Part shown: in pieces, positions 1 to 10,518 of the stretch
How the letters are laid out: each line of letters begins with the position of its first letter
Numbering within the stretch: position 1 is the first letter of the stretch
IMG/VR virus record: IMGVR_UViG_3300030329_006583
Span: 62,001 to 126,000 of that record
DNA length: 64,000 bases
Source of the DNA: a virus
Direction: 5' to 3' (one strand)
Translations under genes and position numbers: made by a program
The notes under the pieces: model-generated
Databases searched by the model: none
Told to the model about the DNA's origin: nothing
Seen by the model: only the letters and a program-made list of their open reading frames with translations

Positions 1-944
1 TCACAGATCACATTTGAAAATGGGCCCGAAGGTTTAGATGACATACGATTGGCAATTTGGTGCGCAAATTTTCCATTAAGCTGCCCATAATGCACAACAC
101 GAGAAAACGTTTCTTCCTCTGCCAAATAGTCGCCGTTTTCAGGATCCCAAATTTTGACATTAGGATTTGACATAGCTGCATTAGTGGCATTATCAACAAA
201 TGCAGCAGTTGTTTCTAACTCATCGTTGGCCAAAGTATGCTCTTTATCTGACGTTTTAAGATCAGCTACTAAATCTTCCAGGCCGGTTTTGGGATCACCT
301 GCTTCACCTAGCAAATACTTTATTTCACCACCCATAACCGCCAATTCAATCAATTCTTGTGCCGCGTTATTATCTTGCAATGCAAAAGAAGTATAAGGAA
401 CACCGGAATAACCTAATTTTGAAAAATATGATTCATCAACCAAGGTATCAAAATTGGCACGTATAAGTGCCTCCATTGACTCAACGGTAATTTGAGCGGG
501 TTCATTAGGCATAGGTAAAAAATCAATACTAAGATCTTGAGCCGGTGTGCCAAAATTGAATAACACAAATCTAGGAACAAATGAAAGAAAATCCACTAGA
601 TTAATAATGGGTTCACCATTTTCCGGAATAAGGTAACCGGAGAAATCAAGCACCGTATCACCACCGGATAAACCCAGTGCTTCCTGTAACGCCAGTGATT
701 TTGGTGTTCCATCAAATAAACCGGAATCATTTTCACATTCATCCTCTGTATGTTTATTATAAAACCACTCTGCACTAAATCCTTTTGGTTTAGGTATCTC
801 TAGGACATTAAGAGGAATTCCGGGAAATGAAGTTGCATTTATATAATCTTCATTTACATATCCGTCAGCAACTGCATCCGGGCCTATAAAGCCTGCCTTG
901 ATACCCGCCAATACGGCCGCTGCTACTTTTGGAGGTGTTGTCAT
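1..944 (-). CDS. Partial structural-type protein, C-terminus beyond window
   Basis: An open frame of 314 codons runs from an ATG at 944-942 to the window edge without a stop, so the C-terminus is missing. The start follows directly after the stop of the 2250-aa gene (TAAATG), which indicates translational coupling and the same transcript. The N-terminus is MTTPPKVAAAVLAGIKAGF, and the rest is a soluble, acidic protein with Asn/Asp-rich loops and no membrane segment. I do not recognise a family. Its position in the chain of giant virion proteins makes a virion component likely, which is an inference from context only. Confidence 0.75.
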   Translation of the reverse strand, partial: MTTPPKVAAAVLAGIKAGFIGPDAVADGYVNEDYINATSFPGIPLNVLEIPKPKGFSAEWFYNKHTEDECENDSGLFDGTPKSLALQEALGLSGGDTVLDFSGYLIPENGEPIINLVDFLSFVPRFVLFNFGTPAQDLSIDFLPMPNEPAQITVESMEALIRANFDTLVDESYFSKLGYSGVPYTSFALQDNNAAQELIELAVMGGEIKYLLGEAGDPKTGLEDLVADLKTSDKEHTLANDELETTAAFVDNATNAAMSNPNVKIWDPENGDYLAEEETFSRVVHYGQLNGKFAHQIANRMSSKPSGPFSNVIC

Positions 945-3900
945 TTATATACCCCACATCGGGTTTTGGTGTATTTGTTCCACTTTATCTTTTTCCACCA
1001 ATGATATTGTTACAAAATATTGATCCGCTAAAAGATTGTCTTGACCAGCCCCAAATTGTGAATGTTTATAAACATATATAGTCTCATCCGGATAAATTGA
1101 TTCATATGCGCTAACCGCTATTGTGTCATCAATTAATACATTTTTTACATTTTCAATTATACCATCAGTCACATAGGATGTAATTACATCCGGATCATTT
1201 TGGGACTCACGAATTATAAATCTATCTACATCCACGGGAATAGCAAACACCCTATCAAATATCTTCATTGAAGTGGCTTGAGAAAATAGGTTGGTGGATT
1301 GAAAAGCAGCAGATGAAAGCATTAACTTAATATTGTCAAATTTCGCAGTAGTGAGATTCGTTGCCGGGCCTAAAACATTGTGATTTGCCAATTTAACCGG
1401 ATGCAATAATTTTGATTTATCAACTACACTGTTCCATTCTGGGGATACCCCTGGATATTCAGGATCTGCGTTGCTGCCTGCACCTTTGTGATTCTCACCG
1501 GCCAGTGCGGCAGGTATACTGGGTATATATACAGCTGTTGAGAATGGGTGTGCCATTAATGTAGAGGGAAAAATTTCACCGGTGGACACCATATTTGCAA
1601 AATCCTTCGGGGTACCTTGTTCACCAGGTGCCGGAAGTGCATTACCTTTTGCAACCTGCGTCAAAAATGCCACTGCATCAGTTGTCACATTTAAACCGTT
1701 TGAAAAATCATCATATGCATGTGTATATGTCATCTCATCCAATTCCATACCATACATCGAACGATAATACCTACCAAGTAATTCACTTACAATGTGATTT
1801 TTTAACAGTGATTGTTTATTGGTAGAACTCAACATATCCCAATATTGCTGAAACAAGAAATCCTTTTGATACATTGAAGTACCGGTTGGATTATTAAGTA
1901 AATTATTCCCCAAACCTGTTCCTGATACCCCACCAAAGTTATTGACAAAGTTAGGGGATCCACCTGCAAATGTGAAATCCGACGTCGGTTGTGTCATCGG
2001 CACAGTCAGGTAACGTGTAAATCTTGTATTTTCTAATATTTCATCAAAATTCTTGGGGGATAAAGCTGTAACGCCACCTGTAGGGGTGTCAAACCATTTA
2101 ATCGCAGGTAATTGACTATCAATTAAAAACATGTTCATATCAAACAAATAAACCAAAGGTTCAAACACCAAAGACGATCTTGCATGATCTTTACGATGAA
2201 CCTGTACTTGTACGATGGTTGAATTTGATCTCCGATAAGGTATTTCCTTAAAATCAATATCAGTTGCATCTATGTTTTGTTGCGTCCTTTGTAGCGAGCT
2301 CAACATGCCCGCGGGGATTCCTATACACATCACACGTAAATTTGCAGACTCCTTACCTTGAAAAGCCGGGAATAATCCGTTTTCACCAAACATGTTTCGT
2401 AATAATTTAAGATCAATATCATAAGGAGAATACCCAGCCCAATCACCATAATTAAGAACAGAACCCGGAGGTAACATGCCTGGTCGTACTGCGATTGATT
2501 CAAGTTCCCGGGTTCTCTTGCAAATCAAATTTGCTTGATGTGTGGTAATAGCTGCAAATTTAGATACATAATACCGGTGAAGCTCTGGGTGTGATGTTTT
2601 TAAAGTTTGTAGTGAAAGTTTTAAATTACCACCACCGGCTTCGGGGGTTGACGGAAATAAGCCTACTTCCCCACCAATAAAATCACCTGATACATTTGCA
2701 CCATTTAGTTCCGGAACACCCGTTGTGATCTGGGTATTAAAATTATTTGCAGCCGCATCAATGTTGTTGGCGTATGATTTAAGCAATGAAGTGGTGTATT
2801 TAATGAATGCATTTTCCCTCCTTGCCATCCGGTAAACGTCAGATAACGCATCCCATCCTGATAAAGTTGCATTTTGTAATACAGTATTAATCAATTCATT
2901 TCTTTCATATTTGTGTGTCGTGACAATTATTGGCTTGCCGTCATTGAGTTGATATTCCTCGCCATCCATGGTGTAATTATCAAAATTTTTATAAACCAAA
3001 GGATCTAGCGTAGATGTAGGGTATAAAAATTCAAACCAATCTGAATCCTGCAATTGGTTTTGGAAAAAACTTGCTATTGTAGATGGTGCAAAACTATCTT
3101 TTTTCATCCCTAAAATATCAATGTAGCTTTGTGCATCCATATCAAAAGCCTCAGATTGCTTGGGATCTTCTAGGTATGATAACATGAGTTTCATGTATAT
3201 AGCCAATTGCCTATTAACCTCAGTTTGAGCACGGACGGTTGTAACACCAGCGGCGCCTTGATATGAATCAATTACAATTAAATTGGCACCAATATATTGT
3301 GGTGCAGAGGATGCAAATCCACCTTCCTCATAAAAATTCTCATCATAATTTTGAAATAACTGAACACCTGCACCACCTTCAAAATAATCCCAATAACTCG
3401 TTCCAGGCCAAAACCCAGATACCCACTTTTTCATATAATCGGGATCAGCCTCAGGGGGTTGCAAATTATTTGCCGATAAGTAAGCAGCTTCCGCATCATA
3501 CTCATATGTGGTTGAAGCCTGCCCTTGCCCTTCAACATATACGGCGGGTACATAATTGCCCCCTAATTCAGTAAAAGTCCATGATGATGCCCCACCCAAT
3601 GATGGAACAAATGCAGAACCTGCTTCAAAAGCAAACTGGCCTTGTAACCTAGGGGATCCGAACACATCTTCCCAGGTTAGCGGTTGCCAAAAATTCCCGT
3701 ATTTTTTAATCATCTTATCTTGAAATTCATACAAAGCCGCGAGGTTGCCGTCCCATTCCTCCCCCCAGTATTCATATGGACCACCGGTTTTGTCGTTAAA
3801 ATTGTCATCATTCAACCACCCTTGATTTGGTACATAACCAAAATGTTCGTTGGTATCCGGTGTCAATGACCAGAGACACAAGTATGCAGATGCTTTTGAA

Positions 3901-6900
3901 GTAAGCCATGTCACCCACATCTCATACACAAACGCAGCCAAGGTATCTTCATCTAAACCATTATATATCGTTAAAATGGCACCGGTACCCTGTAACGATT
4001 GCGGTAAATTGCCGGCGGCGACGTTGGTTCCTTCAGGTGTTAATACGGAGTTACCTTTGTTTTTACGACTTAAATATGTGTATTTATCATCATTTTTACT
4101 AGCAACGTGATGTGCCTTGTCCTCTAACTCATCAAGATGTCTCCACATATTGTAACCAAAAGATCCGTAATCAAAAGGTGCAGAAGTATTCACTCCATCA
4201 AATGGCATTTGAAATCCTAACGCGCTTTTTAGCGATTCCTTTATCCAATTTATCCAATCCAGCGAAGCCCCCAAAAGAGGTTCATTTGTGGGCCAATCAC
4301 CCGGTTGCATTTGGTGGAAAAATGATTTCCAGGCCACATCAACCCCGCGGGTAGGTAGATCAAAATGTTCCCAAAACAACGGGCTTTGTGCCTTGCCAGG
4401 TGTAGGAGTAAACCCATCTCCAAATTGGATACCTTCCACTGGCTGATCGGGATCTGCGGTTATTTTTGTTGTCATTACCAAATTGTAATTGGCGTTAACA
4501 TTGGGTATGTTTGTGTTTTCCCCATATGTTTTTTGGGGGTATTTTTCCCCTGCGTGATACCCTAAAAGTGGACTCTTGTCTGCCCCACCTGCACCCATTG
4601 CACCCTTTAAAGGAGGGTGCATGGCATCGGTACCCATGGGTGGTGTTTCGCCCAATCCGGCAGCCCAATCTTCACCAACCCAAGTTGGAGCTGTATTTGC
4701 AACAGGTTCAAAATCAGCCGACATTAAATCATTGCCTATCATCTCAGCAACAGCTTTTGAAATATCATACAATAAATTCTCAACAGCTGCTTCAAATTCA
4801 CCACCAATAATTACATAATCTTGGCCCAAAGGATTAATATAAGCATCATCGATGTCACCATCTACATCATTTTGAGATGCCGCAACAATAATTGGCGTAT
4901 TGGAGTTCATTACCCCATATCCGGCACCGCTGGCTTGTGGAACACCATATCCCAACATATTTTTCTCTTGATCAAAATTAATGTTCTGTGCCGTTAAGGT
5001 GATATCTTCGGTACCGAAAATAAAAGGTGACGCATTATCCGGTGCATCAAATAATTCCTTCCTGAATTTAAGTGTTGCAAATCTCCATAACGTAAATATT
5101 TTATGAATAATATCAGGATGTTGATTTTCATGTTTGGCAATATTCAGGATTGCCAATAGAATCAAATTATCTTTTCGCACCCCTTCTACACTACTACCCC
5201 AATATAATTTACCTTCATTAATGATATTATTAGGTAAAACCTGATGTGCATTTGGCCACAGGACAGTATCACTAAAATGAAATAATTCCACACCCGTATC
5301 AGAATAACCTGGTACCGGGAGCCACCCACCGGGGAAATCATTGGGATCCGGCTTATGGGCACCAAACAACCATTCTGTCTGATCCATGTGACTACGATCA
5401 GAAATTGTGAACAAAAAATTGCTGCAATGCCTTAAAAATGGGCGTAATGTGTCGGTTGCAGAATTCACTCCATGGGTATGTTTGGAACCGTCTGGCTGAT
5501 CCCCGAATTTAAAACCAAAACCGGACGCGATATTAAGAACTTGATCTGATAAGTCGGCGGTGGTTTTCAGTTCTCCAACAAAATTTTGATAACGATCAAA
5601 TTCTAATAATGGCCTATCGTTTACCGGTGCAAACAATGGTTTGAAAAATATATCATTGGCAGCACCCGCAGGAGAAACCGGTGCTGCGGCGCCCCATGTA
5701 CTTGGGCGTGTTTCAAATGGGAGATATTTGCCATAATTACCAACCCCTCCAGGGTATTGTGAATCCACAATGTTACAAAAACTCATCAAAGTAAAAATAG
5801 GAGCTTTTGCTAGCATGTGCATCTCATCACCAGATGCTGTACCTCCCACAGTACCATATGTTAAGCCATTAGCGGCCAACAATAGTGAATGTGGGTTTTC
5901 TGAAAACATGTTGAATTCATTTGGCACACCCAATACCCTGGAAAATGGCTTATCATCTGTCAAAAAACGACCTTGGATATTGAATGACATTTGGTTGCCT
6001 GCGTCCAAAGATACTAGATTTGCAATTCCGGCAGATACAGAAAATTCACGTGACAATGCCATATTCAACAAAAATAATCGTTGTCTCACCTTATTACCGG
6101 CGGGTAGCATTGCCTGAAATTCATCCCAACCTGTTTTCCAATTTATAAGAACCGGAGAAGGTGATTTTTTATAAGAGAACTTTTCCAGTGAAAAAGAATG
6201 AGTGCCTTGAGGTGACATATGAGGATTAAGCCGATAATTTTCAATTAAATCAGACATACCTTCAATAGCCATGGGATTGATTCCCTCAAATTCAGTTCTC
6301 CACCCTGAATCTACACCTGCACCATAAAGTGGCGACAGTGGCGAATGTAATTTCATTGCACCATACATGTCGTGAACCAATTGTGCATAAACCTTGGTGC
6401 CCGGAAATGTTTTGAATGTTTCTTTTGGAAAACTTAAAAACGTTTCAAATATATTGCTGGGGGTAAAGGCTGATGTACTAAAAACCTCTGCGGGAATAAA
6501 ATTTGATTTATCATGACCGTCATATTTGGCCATTATATCTTCTTTCCACGTGTTGGTCCCGTTCTCGGCAGCGCCGGTCCACCCGCGTAAATTGGTGAGA
6601 TCCAATATGTCTTCAAGCCATATTATCCATGCCGTCAGGTATTGGGTCATCAAGGCCCAGTTTTTAGTTGCAGGTAATAACTTATTTTTAAAACCCCCTT
6701 CCAACTGATCTATGGTTATCTCATCCACACCCACAAATTCAATTTCATCACCGGTAATCTTGCATTTTTTTAATTTTTCATAACATTTCATCATGATATC
6801 GTATTTCAACTTACTTTGTTGCATACGATATTGCAATAATTCACGATAAGTTCGACGAGTGGGATTTTTGTTTTTCTCCAAAGATTGATCGTACGCCGCT

Positions 6901-7697
6901 TGGGATTGCGGATGGTTCATACTCAAATCTTCCAATGAAAGAAAATCCAATGACGCTATTATTTCCACTCGTGGACTAATGAATGGATTGGGTTTAGAAG
7001 GCATGCTCGAGCCAAACCCGGGTGGCGCGGCATCCCCTCCTGGCGGGGCATCCCCTCCTGGTGGGGGTTGGAAGGTGGTATCAGAAGGTATGTAATCCAA
7101 TATCGAGGTATCATTCCCGCTGTCAAAAGTTATGGCATCCTGGCTACCCGGAAGAGGTTGGGGATGAGACTTAAATCCATCAGTACCATAATTCCAAAAT
7201 TGAGTGATTTTGTTTTTACCCACTGCCGACGAATAAGGATCGGGTTTATCGGCAAAATCTTCATATGAATTATACATACCTGGAGTTGATGGGGAAATAT
7301 TGCCACCAGGTAACGGTGCATCAGGTTCCTTCTCCATGAATTCTTGCCAGGGTTGTGACGTCACTTTAGCTACCATAGAACCATTAGTTAATGTAGCCCG
7401 CTTGGAACCGTCTTGTTGCATATGCATAGGTGAAGCAGTTTTAAAGGCATTTGCTTCATTATCATCCGGTAACATGCTGGTTTCTGATTTATTAATCAAA
7501 GAACCATCCGTATCATTCCCTAGCCCAGGTGGGGTTAATTTCTCGTTGTATTGTTTGGTAACTGCCTGAGCCACCGTTTGCTCTTTGTCATCTATTCTTA
7601 ATTGAGCATCCAGTTCTAAATTAGCATCCGGTAATTCACTATTTGCCACCGGTTGCATATTAAATTTAACGTTTTGAAAAGAATTATCAGTTGCCAT
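945..7697 (-). CDS. Giant putative virion protein (2250 aa)
   Basis: This is the largest gene in the window. The first ~240 residues are low in predicted structure and rich in Pro, Gly, Ser and Asp, with a tandem PPGGDA-type stretch at residues 211-227. The remainder is a long aromatic-rich, globular-looking chain with many Trp, Tyr and Gly residues and no coiled coil, so it does not resemble a tape measure protein. No enzymatic motif was recognised. It lies upstream of the partial gene at the left edge and downstream of an FN3-like protein, all on one strand with short gaps (15 bp to the next gene). A structural role (tail, fibre or neck decoration) is inferred from size and neighbours. Confidence 0.8.
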   Translation of the reverse strand: MATDNSFQNVKFNMQPVANSELPDANLELDAQLRIDDKEQTVAQAVTKQYNEKLTPPGLGNDTDGSLINKSETSMLPDDNEANAFKTASPMHMQQDGSKRATLTNGSMVAKVTSQPWQEFMEKEPDAPLPGGNISPSTPGMYNSYEDFADKPDPYSSAVGKNKITQFWNYGTDGFKSHPQPLPGSQDAITFDSGNDTSILDYIPSDTTFQPPPGGDAPPGGDAAPPGFGSSMPSKPNPFISPRVEIIASLDFLSLEDLSMNHPQSQAAYDQSLEKNKNPTRRTYRELLQYRMQQSKLKYDIMMKCYEKLKKCKITGDEIEFVGVDEITIDQLEGGFKNKLLPATKNWALMTQYLTAWIIWLEDILDLTNLRGWTGAAENGTNTWKEDIMAKYDGHDKSNFIPAEVFSTSAFTPSNIFETFLSFPKETFKTFPGTKVYAQLVHDMYGAMKLHSPLSPLYGAGVDSGWRTEFEGINPMAIEGMSDLIENYRLNPHMSPQGTHSFSLEKFSYKKSPSPVLINWKTGWDEFQAMLPAGNKVRQRLFLLNMALSREFSVSAGIANLVSLDAGNQMSFNIQGRFLTDDKPFSRVLGVPNEFNMFSENPHSLLLAANGLTYGTVGGTASGDEMHMLAKAPIFTLMSFCNIVDSQYPGGVGNYGKYLPFETRPSTWGAAAPVSPAGAANDIFFKPLFAPVNDRPLLEFDRYQNFVGELKTTADLSDQVLNIASGFGFKFGDQPDGSKHTHGVNSATDTLRPFLRHCSNFLFTISDRSHMDQTEWLFGAHKPDPNDFPGGWLPVPGYSDTGVELFHFSDTVLWPNAHQVLPNNIINEGKLYWGSSVEGVRKDNLILLAILNIAKHENQHPDIIHKIFTLWRFATLKFRKELFDAPDNASPFIFGTEDITLTAQNINFDQEKNMLGYGVPQASGAGYGVMNSNTPIIVAASQNDVDGDIDDAYINPLGQDYVIIGGEFEAAVENLLYDISKAVAEMIGNDLMSADFEPVANTAPTWVGEDWAAGLGETPPMGTDAMHPPLKGAMGAGGADKSPLLGYHAGEKYPQKTYGENTNIPNVNANYNLVMTTKITADPDQPVEGIQFGDGFTPTPGKAQSPLFWEHFDLPTRGVDVAWKSFFHQMQPGDWPTNEPLLGASLDWINWIKESLKSALGFQMPFDGVNTSAPFDYGSFGYNMWRHLDELEDKAHHVASKNDDKYTYLSRKNKGNSVLTPEGTNVAAGNLPQSLQGTGAILTIYNGLDEDTLAAFVYEMWVTWLTSKASAYLCLWSLTPDTNEHFGYVPNQGWLNDDNFNDKTGGPYEYWGEEWDGNLAALYEFQDKMIKKYGNFWQPLTWEDVFGSPRLQGQFAFEAGSAFVPSLGGASSWTFTELGGNYVPAVYVEGQGQASTTYEYDAEAAYLSANNLQPPEADPDYMKKWVSGFWPGTSYWDYFEGGAGVQLFQNYDENFYEEGGFASSAPQYIGANLIVIDSYQGAAGVTTVRAQTEVNRQLAIYMKLMLSYLEDPKQSEAFDMDAQSYIDILGMKKDSFAPSTIASFFQNQLQDSDWFEFLYPTSTLDPLVYKNFDNYTMDGEEYQLNDGKPIIVTTHKYERNELINTVLQNATLSGWDALSDVYRMARRENAFIKYTTSLLKSYANNIDAAANNFNTQITTGVPELNGANVSGDFIGGEVGLFPSTPEAGGGNLKLSLQTLKTSHPELHRYYVSKFAAITTHQANLICKRTRELESIAVRPGMLPPGSVLNYGDWAGYSPYDIDLKLLRNMFGENGLFPAFQGKESANLRVMCIGIPAGMLSSLQRTQQNIDATDIDFKEIPYRRSNSTIVQVQVHRKDHARSSLVFEPLVYLFDMNMFLIDSQLPAIKWFDTPTGGVTALSPKNFDEILENTRFTRYLTVPMTQPTSDFTFAGGSPNFVNNFGGVSGTGLGNNLLNNPTGTSMYQKDFLFQQYWDMLSSTNKQSLLKNHIVSELLGRYYRSMYGMELDEMTYTHAYDDFSNGLNVTTDAVAFLTQVAKGNALPAPGEQGTPKDFANMVSTGEIFPSTLMAHPFSTAVYIPSIPAALAGENHKGAGSNADPEYPGVSPEWNSVVDKSKLLHPVKLANHNVLGPATNLTTAKFDNIKLMLSSAAFQSTNLFSQATSMKIFDRVFAIPVDVDRFIIRESQNDPDVITSYVTDGIIENVKNVLIDDTIAVSAYESIYPDETIYVYKHSQFGAGQDNLLADQYFVTISLVEKDKVEQIHQNPMWGI

Positions 7698-7712
7698 GTA
7701 AACTACCGTTCA

Positions 7713-10517
7713 TTAAAATGTTCTATTGTATCCCTGGGTTGTTGCCAATAAATCAGGTTTTCTAGAATTGCCTTCTGTAACATTATCCAAATACCCAAGA
7801 TTTGCATTAATATCCACTGTCACACCTTGTGATTCATTGCTCATCATATAATTGTTAAAACACAATCGCACCGTATATTTCCTTTGCCCAACCAAACCTG
7901 ATAATTTAGTATCCACAAATTTATATTTTCCAATACCTTTTAAGAGGTGAACAACACCAACAACAGCCTTAGTACCCTGGTATTCAGCCAACACCTGAAC
8001 GTGATCAATATTGTCTGTATTTCCCACAAGATCCCAAGAAATTGTAACCAAACGAGTCAACCCTTGTGTTGAAGCAACAACATTTTTTATTTCCACCGGT
8101 TGTACCGGAATTTCAATATCTTTAATAATCTGATATGTAGTTTCACCCTCTAAAAAAGTTTGCTCTATGTTTTTAGAATCCTCCGTGTCATCAAAAAATT
8201 CTGATTCCATTGGTAAGGTGGCACTTTGTAATGTTTTTTTACTAAGAAATTTTGAACGCAAGGTTTTATATTTATTGAGGGTAAGCTGATCTTTCACCTC
8301 AGTGGGTGCATCAATTAACATATCAAAAATAGATGCCTTTAACAGAGTTATCACGTAACGATAGCGATGTCCAGGCTTTAAATTCGGTGCCCGATATTTA
8401 CTAACCTCAAAACTTTCTCCGGCATCAGTTGATTTATTTAATCCCAATTTTTTGTCATTAGTTACCCCATCCAAAAATTTTCCCAATGGTTGAGCACCAA
8501 AATTAATTGAAGTGCCCGTCGTTAAATTTATCCGGTCAATTTTTACGCGTAACAATGATTGAAATTTACCTTTATTTTTTTCAATATCACCCACAAAACT
8601 AGATAAAGCCTCATTTTCTTTAATGACACGTACTATTTCTTGGTACCCTTCCTTTAGGAAACCTGCCTCGGTTTCAAACTGTACCTTCGATGTTTTACCA
8701 ATTGTTGTAACCTTTGGTTCACTTACACTCAAACTTAACCCTTCATCTAAAAACACATTATGTGTATAATAAGCCACATTTGGTGCCCTATATAGACTTC
8801 CATCTTTAGCACTAAACACCAACGTATATCGATATGTGTGACCATGAATTAAATTGTTATGCATAAATGTTTTATTGTTTGCCATGGAATCCAAGATTTC
8901 AAAACCATAAGGCGAAGTGGTATCCTTTCCAACTAATGTCTCCCGACTAAGCAAACCTAATGTAAAATTGCGAGGCTCACTTTTTGGTAGTGCCGCACTA
9001 ACATCATCTGCCATCATATAACATCTGGTTGCAGGAGAACTTATGTTATGTGCTTCTACCTGAACCTCTGTTTGTGACACACGCTGGGTGGTTATAACGC
9101 AATGTCCAATTGTTGTTATATCATAAGCAGGAACCGCGGTATCATAAACATAACTTTTTGTTTTTGCTGTTCCAACAACCACTGCTGAGCTAAATGATTG
9201 ACTAAAATTACCATGTGTATCCTCGGCAATTGCCCGATATATTACAGTGGTACCCGGTTTGTTGTTATCTGTTAATACACCGTTGGTGGGAAAAGCCAAT
9301 GGCACTTTTTTTACAAATTTATAACCACCCACCCCGGTTCCATTAAAGTAGTTCATCAAATTAATGGTTTTTTTATAAATGCTGACAGATGTTGCACGGG
9401 TATCCGTTTGATTGAACGTTAATTTAACAACACCCCTTCGTAACACAGATGATTGTAATTCTGGTTTTTCCAAAACAAAATTTTGCGATATAGCACCAAT
9501 ATTTAAAGAATGAGGTAACGTAATTGTATCCTTTACCACACCGTCATCATCCAATACTTCAAAGGTAAAATAAATAACTTCCGGTGACATTTGATCCGGA
9601 TAATTTATGGTGATAGGTAATTTAAATGTAGTAAAAGTAAGCCCTAGATTTCGAGTAACCAAGGTTTGTTCCATGGTATCAGCAGCACCCATAGAATCCC
9701 GGGCAATTAATACACCATAATATGATTTAGACCCAATAGGTAATAATGATGTTAAATAAGGATCTACATCAATATTGTCTTTGGGCATCCTCATAATGGA
9801 ATCTTTCACATTGGAATAAAATGAAGGCATAAATTGATGTGAATTATACATATGATGAGGTATAATACGACCCATTCTCGCCTGAACCGGATCTACCGGA
9901 AATGCATACGAAACAGCAGAAGCGGGATCCAATCCATCTAATACAGAATATAAAGCCAATCCCCTATTTCCGGATTGGGGGATAAAATTACTTCTACCAC
10001 CCCCGATATAAGATACTGTTTGAACTACATGTGTTTTGGAGTCTTTTTTAGCGCTCATCATGGTTGCATTTTTATCCACAATTTGCGTTACCATCGCCTG
10101 TTGCATAAAAGGATTTCTTATGTCAACGCCATCTTTTTCATATTGAGAACATTCAAGTGAAGAAACATTTGATAATAAACTACAATTTACCTCACCTACC
10201 TCTGTATTCTTTTTTTGTTTTCCAGAGCGTAAAAATTCATTTGCCCTTTTTTTAATCACTTTTGCCAATTGACGTTTAGATACAGATTTTATATTAGACT
10301 GGCGTGAATTACTAGGGTTTGTAAGGTGAGCCTTTACTTTAATAAAATAAGCAGAATTTTTTACTGCCTCTCTAATATTAACTGAAAATGTTAATTCATA
10401 AACATTGCGATAACCTGCAACCTCTCTGGATTTTGTCATGACAATTTCTGTCACAAAAGATTCAGGAATATTTAAAATATTTCCCCTTTCACCAATATTT
10501 CCGCTTATTATTGACAT
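7713..10517 (-). CDS. Putative tail protein with fibronectin type III-like domains (934 aa)
   Basis: A long beta-rich protein. The C-terminal ~120 residues (about 800-920) read as a fibronectin type III-like fold: a conserved Trp in the TISWDL strand, alternating hydrophobic strands and a KYTVRLCFNN strand. Similar FN3-like strands (FRYR/YRYTLVFSAKDG style) occur in the middle of the protein. FN3-like modules are common in phage tail proteins, where they are thought to mediate surface or glycan contacts. The ATG follows closely on the stop of the preceding 515-aa gene. The exact virion position is unknown. Confidence 0.75.
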   Translation of the reverse strand: MSIISGNIGERGNILNIPESFVTEIVMTKSREVAGYRNVYELTFSVNIREAVKNSAYFIKVKAHLTNPSNSRQSNIKSVSKRQLAKVIKKRANEFLRSGKQKKNTEVGEVNCSLLSNVSSLECSQYEKDGVDIRNPFMQQAMVTQIVDKNATMMSAKKDSKTHVVQTVSYIGGGRSNFIPQSGNRGLALYSVLDGLDPASAVSYAFPVDPVQARMGRIIPHHMYNSHQFMPSFYSNVKDSIMRMPKDNIDVDPYLTSLLPIGSKSYYGVLIARDSMGAADTMEQTLVTRNLGLTFTTFKLPITINYPDQMSPEVIYFTFEVLDDDGVVKDTITLPHSLNIGAISQNFVLEKPELQSSVLRRGVVKLTFNQTDTRATSVSIYKKTINLMNYFNGTGVGGYKFVKKVPLAFPTNGVLTDNNKPGTTVIYRAIAEDTHGNFSQSFSSAVVVGTAKTKSYVYDTAVPAYDITTIGHCVITTQRVSQTEVQVEAHNISSPATRCYMMADDVSAALPKSEPRNFTLGLLSRETLVGKDTTSPYGFEILDSMANNKTFMHNNLIHGHTYRYTLVFSAKDGSLYRAPNVAYYTHNVFLDEGLSLSVSEPKVTTIGKTSKVQFETEAGFLKEGYQEIVRVIKENEALSSFVGDIEKNKGKFQSLLRVKIDRINLTTGTSINFGAQPLGKFLDGVTNDKKLGLNKSTDAGESFEVSKYRAPNLKPGHRYRYVITLLKASIFDMLIDAPTEVKDQLTLNKYKTLRSKFLSKKTLQSATLPMESEFFDDTEDSKNIEQTFLEGETTYQIIKDIEIPVQPVEIKNVVASTQGLTRLVTISWDLVGNTDNIDHVQVLAEYQGTKAVVGVVHLLKGIGKYKFVDTKLSGLVGQRKYTVRLCFNNYMMSNESQGVTVDINANLGYLDNVTEGNSRKPDLLATTQGYNRTF

Positions 10518-10518
10518 C

